Below are positions 1-5,754 of a DNA stretch of 8,602 nt, one piece after another. The notes below the pieces were generated by a model that saw only the letters and a program-made list of their open reading frames with translations, ran no database searches and had not been told where the DNA came from. Numbering within the stretch: position 1 is the first letter of the stretch; the number at the start of each line of letters is the position of its first letter. Source of the DNA: Desulfobacteraceae bacterium (GTDB lineage Bacteria > Desulfobacterota > Desulfobacteria > Desulfobacterales > SURF-7); assembly GCA_030618925.1 (NCBI GenBank), contig JAUXCK010000099.1:1-8602 (forward strand), given 5' to 3'. The translations under genes were made by a program, and so were the position numbers.

Positions 1-2
1 AA

Positions 3-28
3 AACCAGCTGACATATTTTTGCTGGTT
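3..28. repeat. 7-bp inverted repeat upstream of hisC
   Basis: AACCAGC (3-9) and GCTGGTT (22-28) are perfect inverted copies separated by 12 nt containing a short T run. The RNA could form a hairpin about 36 nt before the hisC start. It has no T tract directly after the stem, so it is not a canonical terminator. It may be a leader structure or simply chance. Confidence 0.35.
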
Positions 29-68
29 CCGCCGCCTCTTTTGGAGTGAACCGGTGGAGGAGAGATGA
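3..68 (+). CDS. possible 3' end of an upstream gene (partial)
   Basis: One frame stays open from the left edge and ends at a TGA (66-68) that overlaps the first hisC start codon (ATG at 65). The 21 visible residues are rich in aromatic and basic amino acids and end in EPVEER. Stop/start overlap of this kind is typical of translationally coupled operon genes, and the GGAGG before hisC would lie inside this reading frame. However, a 22-codon open stretch occurs often by chance and I do not recognise the protein, so this is only a suggestion that hisC is an internal gene of an operon. Confidence 0.25.
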   Translation, partial: NQLTYFCWFRRLFWSEPVEER

Positions 69-1126
69 TGTTTTCAAAAAGATTAAAAAATTTAACACCT
101 TATGTGCCCGGGGAACAACCCCGGGACCGGCAGTATCTAAAACTCAATACAAATGAAAGTCCTTATCCGCCGTCGCCGAGAATTAAAGATTTTCTGGAAA
201 ATTTTGATATCCAACATTTGCGGCTCTATCCTGACCCGCAATTTTTAAAATTGAGAGACAAGATCGCTGTCTGTTATGGCATTAAAAGCGATCAGGTGTT
301 TATCGGGAACGGATCTGACGAGGTCCTTGCATTGTCATTTTTTTCTTTTTTTGATTCCAGCAACGGGAAGTTGATATTTCCTGAATTCACATACAGTTTT
401 TATCCGGTTTACTGCGATTTTTTTGGGATCGATTACAGGACCATTCCGTTAACCCGTGCGTTTCAAATTGATATCCATGGATTTATCAAAAGAGGGGACG
501 CCTGCGGGGTGATTTTCTCGAACCCGAATGCCCCTACCGGGGTATGTGTGCCTTTTGAGGAGATCATAGCGCTTCTTGACAAATTTCCCACAGACCGCGT
601 CGTGGTTGTTGACGAGGCGTATATTGACTTTGGCGGTAAGAGCGCGGTGAGCCTGATCGACAGATATCCTAACCTTCTCGTGAGCAGAACCTTTTCAAAA
701 AGTATGTGCCTTGCAGGTCTTCGCCTGGGATATGCCATGGGGGATGCGAATCTGGTTAGGGCGCTTTTTGCGGCCAAGGATTCGTTTAATTCCTATCCGG
801 TCGATATGCTGGCCCAGAGAATCGGTGAAATCGCCATTTCGGATCAACCCTATTACAGGGTCATTCAGGATAAGATTATCACAAACCGGGAATATCTGTC
901 CCGGGTGCTTGTGGAAGCCGGGTGGGAGGTGTTGCCGTCTAAGGCAAATTTTGTATTTGTGAGGAAAGATGGAATTTCAGGACAGGAAATTTATCTGAAG
1001 CTGAAAGAAAAAGGCATTCTTGTGAGATATTTCAACATCAGCGGAATAAGGGATTTTATTCGAATCACAATCGGCACAAAAGACCAGATTGATACCCTGA
1101 TCAGGGAAATCAAGAAGTGGTTTTAA
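65..1126 (+). CDS. hisC: histidinol-phosphate aminotransferase
   Basis: This is a cytoplasmic PLP-dependent fold-type I aminotransferase of histidine biosynthesis, which converts imidazole-acetol phosphate plus glutamate to histidinol phosphate plus 2-oxoglutarate. At 353 residues it has the usual HisC length. The family landmarks appear in order: LNTNESPYPPSP (27-38), the phosphate-binding GNGSDE (81-86), NPNAPTG (153-159), DEAYIDF (183-189, Asp183 facing the PLP nitrogen), SRTFSKS (207-213, Lys212 forming the Schiff base), GLRLGY (218-223) and a C-terminal IRITIG whose Arg333 should bind the substrate carboxylate. Two in-frame ATGs sit at 65 and 68. GGAGG at 56-60 is 4 nt from the first and 7 nt from the second, so the second start is equally plausible. 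The next gene follows after 68 bp. Some HisC-like enzymes act on other substrates (CobD, aromatic aminotransferases), but the motif set fits HisC best. Confidence 0.93.
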   Translation: MMFSKRLKNLTPYVPGEQPRDRQYLKLNTNESPYPPSPRIKDFLENFDIQHLRLYPDPQFLKLRDKIAVCYGIKSDQVFIGNGSDEVLALSFFSFFDSSNGKLIFPEFTYSFYPVYCDFFGIDYRTIPLTRAFQIDIHGFIKRGDACGVIFSNPNAPTGVCVPFEEIIALLDKFPTDRVVVVDEAYIDFGGKSAVSLIDRYPNLLVSRTFSKSMCLAGLRLGYAMGDANLVRALFAAKDSFNSYPVDMLAQRIGEIAISDQPYYRVIQDKIITNREYLSRVLVEAGWEVLPSKANFVFVRKDGISGQEIYLKLKEKGILVRYFNISGIRDFIRITIGTKDQIDTLIREIKKWF

Positions 1127-1160
1127 TGCATGGGGATGAATATAAGACCCATTATTAATA

Positions 1161-1177
1161 TTAAAGTATAACTTTAA
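1161..1177. promoter_or_regulatory. palindrome before the glycoside hydrolase gene (candidate operator)
   Basis: TTAAAGT-ATA-ACTTTAA is a perfect 7+3+7 inverted repeat, ending 17 nt before the start codon and just ahead of the AAGGA Shine-Dalgarno at 1181-1185. It has the size and symmetry of a dimeric repressor site, and its centre reads TATAAC, a possible -10 box, though no matching -35 is evident. It lies in the 68-bp gap after hisC, so it could control the hydrolase separately. AT-rich palindromes also occur by chance. Confidence 0.35.
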
Positions 1178-1194
1178 ATAAAGGATAAAAGCCA

Positions 1195-2541
1195 ATGAAT
1201 AAAATAAAATTTCCTGAAGACTTTATGTGGGGAGCTGCAACTGCTGCATACCAGATTGAAGGGGCATGGGATGAAGATGGAAAGGGCAATTCCGTCTGGG
1301 ATACATTGTCGCATATGCCGGGGGTTATTCAGAACGGTGATACCGGCGACACGGCCATTGATCATTATCATCGATATAAGGAGGATGTGGCAATAATGAA
1401 GGCGGTAGGCCTCCAGACATATCGATTTTCAATATCCTGGCCAAGGATTCTCCCGGAAGGGACCGGCAGAATCAATCAGAAGGGCATCGATTTCTATAAT
1501 AGTTTGATTGATGAACTGATAACGGCCGGTATCGAGCCTATCATTACCCTCTACCATTGGGATTTTCCCCAGGCCCTTGCAGATAAAGGCGGGTGGATGA
1601 ACCGGGCATCGATGGACTGGTTTGCCGAATATGCTGAACTCTGTTTTAAGTCTTTCGGTGACAGGGTAAAGAACTGGATCACCTTTAACGAACCATGGGT
1701 CGATGCCTATGCGGTGGTTTTTCTGCTGGGCGGGCCTACAATAGAGGCAATGTCCCGGGCCAACCATATTTCCCATCACTATATGTTGTCGCATGCAAGG
1801 GCAGTAGAGATCTATAGGCAGTTGTATCCAGGGGGGAGAATCGGCATCACCCTCGACCTTTCGCCAGTGTATACAGAGGCCGATTCTCAACAAGATAAAA
1901 TAGCCGCAAATAGATTTGACGGATTCATGAACCGGTGGTTTCTTGACCCCGTGCTTAAAGGATCATACCCTGAAGATATGCTGGCCTGGTACAGGGAAAA
2001 GCAGGTGGCGCCGGATATTCGCCAGGGGGATATGGAATTGATACAAAGCAACCGTTCGGATTTTCTGGGGGTGAATTATTATTCGAGAACGATTGTAAAG
2101 GCCTTTCAAGACGAACCGATTCTCGAATTCAAGGTCATTGAAAACCGGGATGACTCCTGGGCCACTAACGGTGAGGTTTATCCGGATGGATTGTACGACC
2201 TGCTTATCCGGCTGGACAATGATTATGATCATCCCCTTCTTTTCATCACCGAAAATGGTACTTCCTTTGGCGACGAAGAACTCGTTGACGGCAAGGTCAT
2301 GGACAAGAGACGCCAAAAGTATTTGCAGCAGCATTTTGAGGCTGCGAGCAGGGCCATTTCAAAGGGGGTGAACCTTAAAAGATATTATGTCTGGTCGCTT
2401 TTTGATAATTTTGAATGGATTTATGGATACAGCCGTCGGTTCGGACTTGTTTATGTCGATTATAACACCCAGGAAAGAATCTGGAAGGAAAGCGCCTTCT
2501 GGTACCGGCAGGTGATAACGGATAACGGATTTTCACTTTGA
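1195..2541 (+). CDS. family 1 glycoside hydrolase (beta-glucosidase type)
   Basis: This is a retaining GH1 enzyme with a single (beta/alpha)8 barrel, expected to cleave beta-glucosides or beta-galactosides. Its 448 residues match the bacterial beta-glucosidase length, and it has no signal peptide, so it acts on sugars already in the cytoplasm. The N-terminal FPEDFMWGAATAAYQIEG (6-23) is a GH1 signature, with Gln20 in the glycone site. Also visible are YHWD (120-123), TFNEP (163-167, Glu166 acid/base), NYYSR (294-298), ITENG (351-355, Glu353 nucleophile) and SLFDNFEW (401-408), whose Glu407 and Trp408 contact the sugar. The usual HAPG-type loop after the NEP motif is absent; the stretch reads FLLGGPTIEAMSR. 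Phospho-glucosidases normally carry a Ser/Lys/Tyr phosphate-binding set in place of the EW pair, so a non-phosphorylated substrate is more likely. The start at 1195 has AAGGA 9 nt upstream. No transporter gene is adjacent, so the natural substrate is unknown. Confidence 0.92.
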   Translation: MNKIKFPEDFMWGAATAAYQIEGAWDEDGKGNSVWDTLSHMPGVIQNGDTGDTAIDHYHRYKEDVAIMKAVGLQTYRFSISWPRILPEGTGRINQKGIDFYNSLIDELITAGIEPIITLYHWDFPQALADKGGWMNRASMDWFAEYAELCFKSFGDRVKNWITFNEPWVDAYAVVFLLGGPTIEAMSRANHISHHYMLSHARAVEIYRQLYPGGRIGITLDLSPVYTEADSQQDKIAANRFDGFMNRWFLDPVLKGSYPEDMLAWYREKQVAPDIRQGDMELIQSNRSDFLGVNYYSRTIVKAFQDEPILEFKVIENRDDSWATNGEVYPDGLYDLLIRLDNDYDHPLLFITENGTSFGDEELVDGKVMDKRRQKYLQQHFEAASRAISKGVNLKRYYVWSLFDNFEWIYGYSRRFGLVYVDYNTQERIWKESAFWYRQVITDNGFSL

Positions 2542-3348
2542 GAATATTTTTGGAAAGAACATGCCGGTTGTTTTTTTAAACTCCGCATACTCCGGAAAGG
2601 CCTCTGCCAGTTTTTTTTCCTCTATCCGGGCCCTGAGGGTTTGACCGATAACAAAGATGGCATACATAAGGATGGTGTAATCGTGCAGCCGCATCCAGAG
2701 GCTGCCGAAAAACATGATAAAATGGCCGGTGTACAGGGGGTGGCGCAGGTATTTGTAGATTCCCGATGTGATCAGCTGCCTGGCTTCGGACATAATTGCA
2801 AACGAACGCCGCAGAGTGAACAGGCCAATCAAATTTATTGTGCCGCCTGTTATCATCAATCCCGTCACGCCAATATAATAGATACCATAATATTCGGAAT
2901 CATAGGGGATTCTGAGGGGTAAATTATAGGGGGCAAAGGATATTAATATGGGAATCCCGGCAATGATGAACGGAAATACAACCTCCATAAATCCTTTTGC
3001 CACACCGATGGCCCGGGCTCTGATCAGATAGGATAGAATATACCCTAAAAGGATGCCTGTTTCGATTAACCAGGTCATCACCCGGGTGATCCAGAGAAGA
3101 TGTATTTCAGCTGGGGTGAATAAAATTTCAGAAAAGTGTTTGTTGACAGATGAGTAGAAGTGTTTTATCGCATCAAATGTTTGAGGGAATTTGTCAAAAT
3201 TATAGATTTTCATAAAAAGAAAGCCACCGACAATTATGATGGCCGCCAGCCGGCTGATCAATTCTCTTTGAGGCCACAATGACGGGGTAAAAATGGGCAG
3301 ATTGTTGCATCTTTTTATGAGTGGTTTAAGATCAATGAGCTTTTTCAA
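2533..3348 (-). CDS. membrane methyltransferase of the ICMT/PEMT/NnrU type
   Basis: This 271-residue integral membrane protein carries the C-terminal signature shared by isoprenylcysteine carboxyl methyltransferases and phospholipid methyltransferases: SGIYKYLRHPLYTGHF (195-210), containing the RHPxYxG motif, then RIEEKKLAEAFPEYAEF (241-257), which fits R-x2-EE-x2-L-x3-F-x2-Y. These elements bind S-adenosylmethionine at the membrane face. About six hydrophobic segments are visible (roughly 33-47, 84-108, 120-140, 153-177, 208-218 and 223-236). The substrate cannot be read from sequence: bacterial members methylate lipids, quinones or unknown small molecules. The start is TTG at 3348, supported by AAAGGA at 3358-3363 with 9 nt spacing; the next in-frame Met (residue 46) would cut off the first membrane segment. 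Its last 9 bp overlap the 3' end of the glycoside hydrolase gene, tail to tail. It is a single-gene unit, divergent from murA. Confidence 0.8.
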   Translation of the reverse strand: MKKLIDLKPLIKRCNNLPIFTPSLWPQRELISRLAAIIIVGGFLFMKIYNFDKFPQTFDAIKHFYSSVNKHFSEILFTPAEIHLLWITRVMTWLIETGILLGYILSYLIRARAIGVAKGFMEVVFPFIIAGIPILISFAPYNLPLRIPYDSEYYGIYYIGVTGLMITGGTINLIGLFTLRRSFAIMSEARQLITSGIYKYLRHPLYTGHFIMFFGSLWMRLHDYTILMYAIFVIGQTLRARIEEKKLAEAFPEYAEFKKTTGMFFPKIFSK

Positions 3349-3357
3349 TGGCGCAGG

Positions 3358-3363
3358 TCCTTT
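3358..3363 (-). promoter_or_regulatory. Shine-Dalgarno deciding the TTG start of the methyltransferase
   Basis: On the minus strand AAAGGA lies 9 nt before the TTG codon at 3348-3346. No ATG or GTG start is available nearby in this frame, so this site is the main reason for accepting the TTG start. Confidence 0.6.
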
Positions 3364-3366
3364 ATT

Positions 3367-3394
3367 TTGAGGCAGTTTCTATTGAACTTATTTT
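3367..3394 (+). promoter_or_regulatory. weak candidate promoter for murA
   Basis: TTGAGG (3367-3372) and TATTTT (3389-3394) are 16 nt apart, each matching consensus at 4 of 6 positions. A competing pair is TTGAAC (3382-3387) with TTGATA (3405-3410) at 17 nt. The 113-bp divergent spacer must hold the murA promoter, but neither option is convincing. Confidence 0.25.
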
Positions 3395-3418
3395 AGTCAA
3401 TATTTTGATAAAATGCAA
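3390..3418 (-). promoter_or_regulatory. candidate sigma70 promoter for the methyltransferase gene
   Basis: Reading the minus strand, TTGCAT (3418-3413) and TAAAAT (3395-3390) are separated by 17 nt. The -10 matches consensus at 5 of 6 positions and the -35 at 3 of 6. Initiation near 3383 would give a leader of about 35 nt containing the AAAGGA ribosome site. The surroundings are AT-rich, so chance matches are easy. Confidence 0.35.
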
Positions 3419-3445
3419 ATCGTCATCATTGAGTGCCGGTGACTT

Positions 3446-3453
3446 AAGGGGAG
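3446..3453 (+). promoter_or_regulatory. Shine-Dalgarno fixing the murA start at 3462
   Basis: AAGGGGAG lies 8 nt before the ATG at 3462. The longest open frame reaches back to an ATG at 3348, but its extra 38 residues look nothing like the MurA N-terminus, and that ATG overlaps the divergent gene's start codon. With the 3462 start, the catalytic Lys-Asn pair falls at residues 22-23, as in E. coli MurA. Confidence 0.7.
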
Positions 3454-3461
3454 CAGGGTGT

Positions 3462-4769
3462 ATGAAATATTACAGAATCGAAGGCGCACATCCATTAACG
3501 GGCAGCATAAAGGTCAGCGGCGCTAAAAATTTTTTATCAAAATGTATTGTTGCGTCATTGTTGACCGAGGAACCGTGTGTTATTTCCAATGTATCCAGAA
3601 TCGGGGATGTCCAGGTCACTCTGGATATGTGCGCATCCATCGGCAGCAGCATAGAATGGATGAATGATTCTACAATTAAGATCTCCACACCCAGAATGAC
3701 GACCCACAAGGTCCCAATCGAGTTTTCGGGTATCAATCGAATACCGGTTCTATTGATGGGGCCCTTGCTGCATCGCATGGGAAAGGCAGAGGTGCCGCTG
3801 CTTGGCGGTTGTGACATCGGTCCCCGGCCCATTGATTTTCATATCAATGCCCTCAAAACCCTGGGGGCTGAGGTTGAACTCACGGATACAAAATACAAGA
3901 CAGTCGCAACCCATATGGTCGGGGCGATGATCTCTCTTCCTTTCCCCAGTGTCGGAACCACAGAAACGATTCTGTTGACAGCCTGTATGGCCAAAGGGAC
4001 AACGGTTATCCAAAATGCGGCCATAGAACCGGAAATAATCGATTTGATCATCATTCTACAGAAAATGGGTGCCATTATTGCGGTTGATGTTGACCGGACG
4101 ATTATCATCGAAGGTGTCGATCGATTGAGGGGGTTTACCCATAAAGCACTGACCGACAGGATTGAAGTCGCTTCCTGGGCCTGTGCAGCCATTGCCACGA
4201 ACGGGGATATTTTTGTTGAAGGCGCTGAGCAGACCGGTATGATGACTTTCCTGAACACATTGCGCAAAATCGGAGGCGAATACGAAGTTTTTGAGGATGG
4301 GATTCGTTTTTATTCGACAGGAGAGCCACTGGTCCCGATTTTTCTTGAAACAGATGTCCATCCCGGATTTATGACCGACTGGCAGCAGCCTTTCGTCATA
4401 CTCATGACCCAGGCACATGGGTTATCCGTCATTCATGAGACAGTGTATGAGAACAGATTCGGCTATACGAATGAGCTCACAAAAATGGGTGCCGTTATTC
4501 AACTTTATAAACAGTGCCTCGGCGGGAAACCCTGCCGGTTTTTGCACAGAGATTTTTTTCACAGCTGTGTCATAAACGGCAAAACTCACTTGAAGGGAAT
4601 TGAGATGACAATCCCTGATTTGCGCGCCGGGTTTTCTTATATTATTGCCGCCTTGATTGCCGAAGGGACGTCTGTGGTTAAGGGCGTAGAGTATATCGAG
4701 AGAGGCTACGAATCTATTGCCGAGAAAGCGGCAGGGTTAGGGGCCAGGTTTGATGTCATTGATTCCTGA
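3462..4769 (+). CDS. murA: UDP-N-acetylglucosamine 1-carboxyvinyltransferase, divergent MurA subfamily
   Basis: MurA transfers enolpyruvate from PEP to UDP-GlcNAc, the first committed step of peptidoglycan precursor synthesis in the cytoplasm. The 435 residues show the two-domain EPSP-synthase fold and all key residues: SGAKN (19-23, Lys22/Asn23), Arg93 in GINRIP, the loop GGCDIGPRP (115-123) with Cys117 equivalent to the fosfomycin-reactive Cys115 of E. coli, Asp306 in MTDWQQP and Arg388 in PDLRAG. ENRFGYTNEL (330-339) and RGYE (414-417) are also family signatures. Between KMGA (341-344) and LRAG the protein carries about 16 residues more than E. coli MurA, including CLGGKPC (352-358), and DWQQPF replaces the usual DMQAQF. 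These features suggest a second MurA-like clade, so the gene may be a paralogue beside a canonical copy elsewhere. Retention of every catalytic residue argues it is active and fosfomycin-sensitive. It stands alone, convergent with the por operon. Confidence 0.87.
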   Translation: MKYYRIEGAHPLTGSIKVSGAKNFLSKCIVASLLTEEPCVISNVSRIGDVQVTLDMCASIGSSIEWMNDSTIKISTPRMTTHKVPIEFSGINRIPVLLMGPLLHRMGKAEVPLLGGCDIGPRPIDFHINALKTLGAEVELTDTKYKTVATHMVGAMISLPFPSVGTTETILLTACMAKGTTVIQNAAIEPEIIDLIIILQKMGAIIAVDVDRTIIIEGVDRLRGFTHKALTDRIEVASWACAAIATNGDIFVEGAEQTGMMTFLNTLRKIGGEYEVFEDGIRFYSTGEPLVPIFLETDVHPGFMTDWQQPFVILMTQAHGLSVIHETVYENRFGYTNELTKMGAVIQLYKQCLGGKPCRFLHRDFFHSCVINGKTHLKGIEMTIPDLRAGFSYIIAALIAEGTSVVKGVEYIERGYESIAEKAAGLGARFDVIDS

Positions 4770-4851
4770 CGGAAAATTTCTCACTCATTAACAATGTTTA
4801 TTTCACAGGTTGAATCCGGGCCCGGCAGTTTCTCTTCCTTTATGGCATATT
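4770..4851. other. 82-bp convergent spacer between murA and porB
   Basis: Both neighbouring genes end here, so a bidirectional terminator would be expected. The only symmetry I see is the 10-bp palindrome CCGGGCCCGG at 4816-4825. It has no loop and no adjoining T tract on either strand, so it is not a convincing intrinsic terminator. Confidence 0.4.
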
Positions 4852-5745
4852 TCATGTGTCCGCATAGCCCTCCCATTTGGCATCAATTTCTTTTTGGACG
4901 CCTGCAATCAGTTCCCTGGACATGGCTTTGAAACGGGTTTGGGTGTTAAAATAATCTGTCACCGGCCGGCGTTTTTTTCCGATCAGTTTTTTTGAAGGGC
5001 CGGTGAGCTGCCATTTGGAATATTCGATCTCGTATAGATCGTACAGACCGGTTTCAACAGCAAGCCTACCGATTTTTACCGAATACCTGGGGTCGAATCC
5101 CCAGCCTGCGGGACATGGCGTGTGGATATGGATGTATTTCGGCCCGGAGAAGGTTTTGGCCTTTATAATTTTGTCATAAAGATCCAGGGGAAACGAGGCC
5201 GATGCAGTGGCCACATAGCTGAGCCTGTGGGCAGCCATGATGGCCGTCACATCTTTTTTCTTCTGGAGTTTGCCTTTTATGGGTGTCGTTGTGGTAATCA
5301 CGCCCTGGGGCGTCGTCCCGGATCGCTGAACGCCTGTATTCATATAGGCTTCGTTGTCATAGCAAATGAAGATAAGGTTTTCATCTCTTTCACATGCGCC
5401 GGAGAGAGCCTGAAGCCCGATATCGGCTGTTCCGCCGTCTCCTGCCCAGGCCGCGACGATTGTTTTATCCCTGCCCTGGGCCTTGAGGGCAGCCAAAACA
5501 CCGGTTGCGGCTGCGGCAGTTGACGCAAATGTCACGTTTAGGCATGGCAGTTGGGTGGTTGCAATGGGATAAAGACCCTGCAATACTGTGAGACAGCTGG
5601 GCGGCACCACGAGAATTGTATCCCTTCCAAGCGCTTTAAGTCCAATCCGATAATTAATGCTTAACCCGCATCCGGCACATGCCCTGTTTCCAGGATGAAC
5701 CAGCTCATCTTCCGGGAGATCGAGTATAGTCGTTTTTGTTGCCAT
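4852..5745 (-). CDS. porB: pyruvate/2-oxoacid:ferredoxin oxidoreductase, beta subunit
   Basis: The beta subunit binds thiamine pyrophosphate and one [4Fe-4S] cluster, and with PorA forms the site where the 2-oxoacid is decarboxylated and joined to CoA. The 297 residues have the family length. Cluster ligands are likely Cys23 and Cys26 (CAGC), Cys51 (PPSC) and Cys211 (TPCP). The TPP motif runs from AGDGG (101-105) to YDNEAYMNTG (129-138), with Asp103 and Asn131 as expected Mg ligands. The following TTTTPIKGK...KKKD segment resembles the pyruvate-type enzymes, though ketoisovalerate and other 2-oxoacid enzymes share most of this. It is the last gene of the operon, 9 nt after porA, and its AGGA ribosome site (5757-5754) overlaps the porA stop codon, suggesting coupled translation. 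The first 20 residues and the C-terminal 50 are less typical of the core. Confidence 0.92.
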   Translation of the reverse strand: MATKTTILDLPEDELVHPGNRACAGCGLSINYRIGLKALGRDTILVVPPSCLTVLQGLYPIATTQLPCLNVTFASTAAAATGVLAALKAQGRDKTIVAAWAGDGGTADIGLQALSGACERDENLIFICYDNEAYMNTGVQRSGTTPQGVITTTTPIKGKLQKKKDVTAIMAAHRLSYVATASASFPLDLYDKIIKAKTFSGPKYIHIHTPCPAGWGFDPRYSVKIGRLAVETGLYDLYEIEYSKWQLTGPSKKLIGKKRRPVTDYFNTQTRFKAMSRELIAGVQKEIDAKWEGYADT

Positions 5746-5754
5746 GGTTTTTTC

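Noticed and set aside
1130..1152. Terminator after hisC (ATGGG...CCCAT)
   Set aside because: It has a 5-bp stem with a 13-nt loop and no following T tract.
1429..1893. 154-codon minus-strand open frame inside the glycoside hydrolase gene
   Set aside because: It is antisense to the GH1 catalytic core, with no family resemblance.
2518..2532. Short tandem repeat of ATAACGG at the end of the glycoside hydrolase gene
   Set aside because: It has only two 7-bp copies in coding sequence and does not continue, so it is probably chance.
2557..2577. Rho-independent terminator for the glycoside hydrolase
   Set aside because: The T7 tract is preceded only by a weak AT-rich stem with a G-T wobble, and the same bases encode the conserved C-terminus of the methyltransferase.
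2603..2618. T8 tract with a short GC stem as a terminator
   Set aside because: The stem is only 3 bp, and the T run is explained by consecutive lysine codons of the EEKKL motif on the minus strand.
3348..3461. MurA start at 3348 with 38 extra residues
   Set aside because: The extra residues have no MurA-like sequence, no ribosome site precedes 3348, and the ATG at 3462 has AAGGGGAG at 8 nt and aligns the catalytic Lys at position 22.
4816..4825. CCGGGCCCGG as a bidirectional terminator
   Set aside because: The palindrome has no loop and no T tract on either side, so a stable terminator hairpin with a release signal is not formed.
5122..5523. 133-codon plus-strand open frame inside porB
   Set aside because: It is a shadow of porB; the sense strand carries the TPP motif and conserved cysteines.
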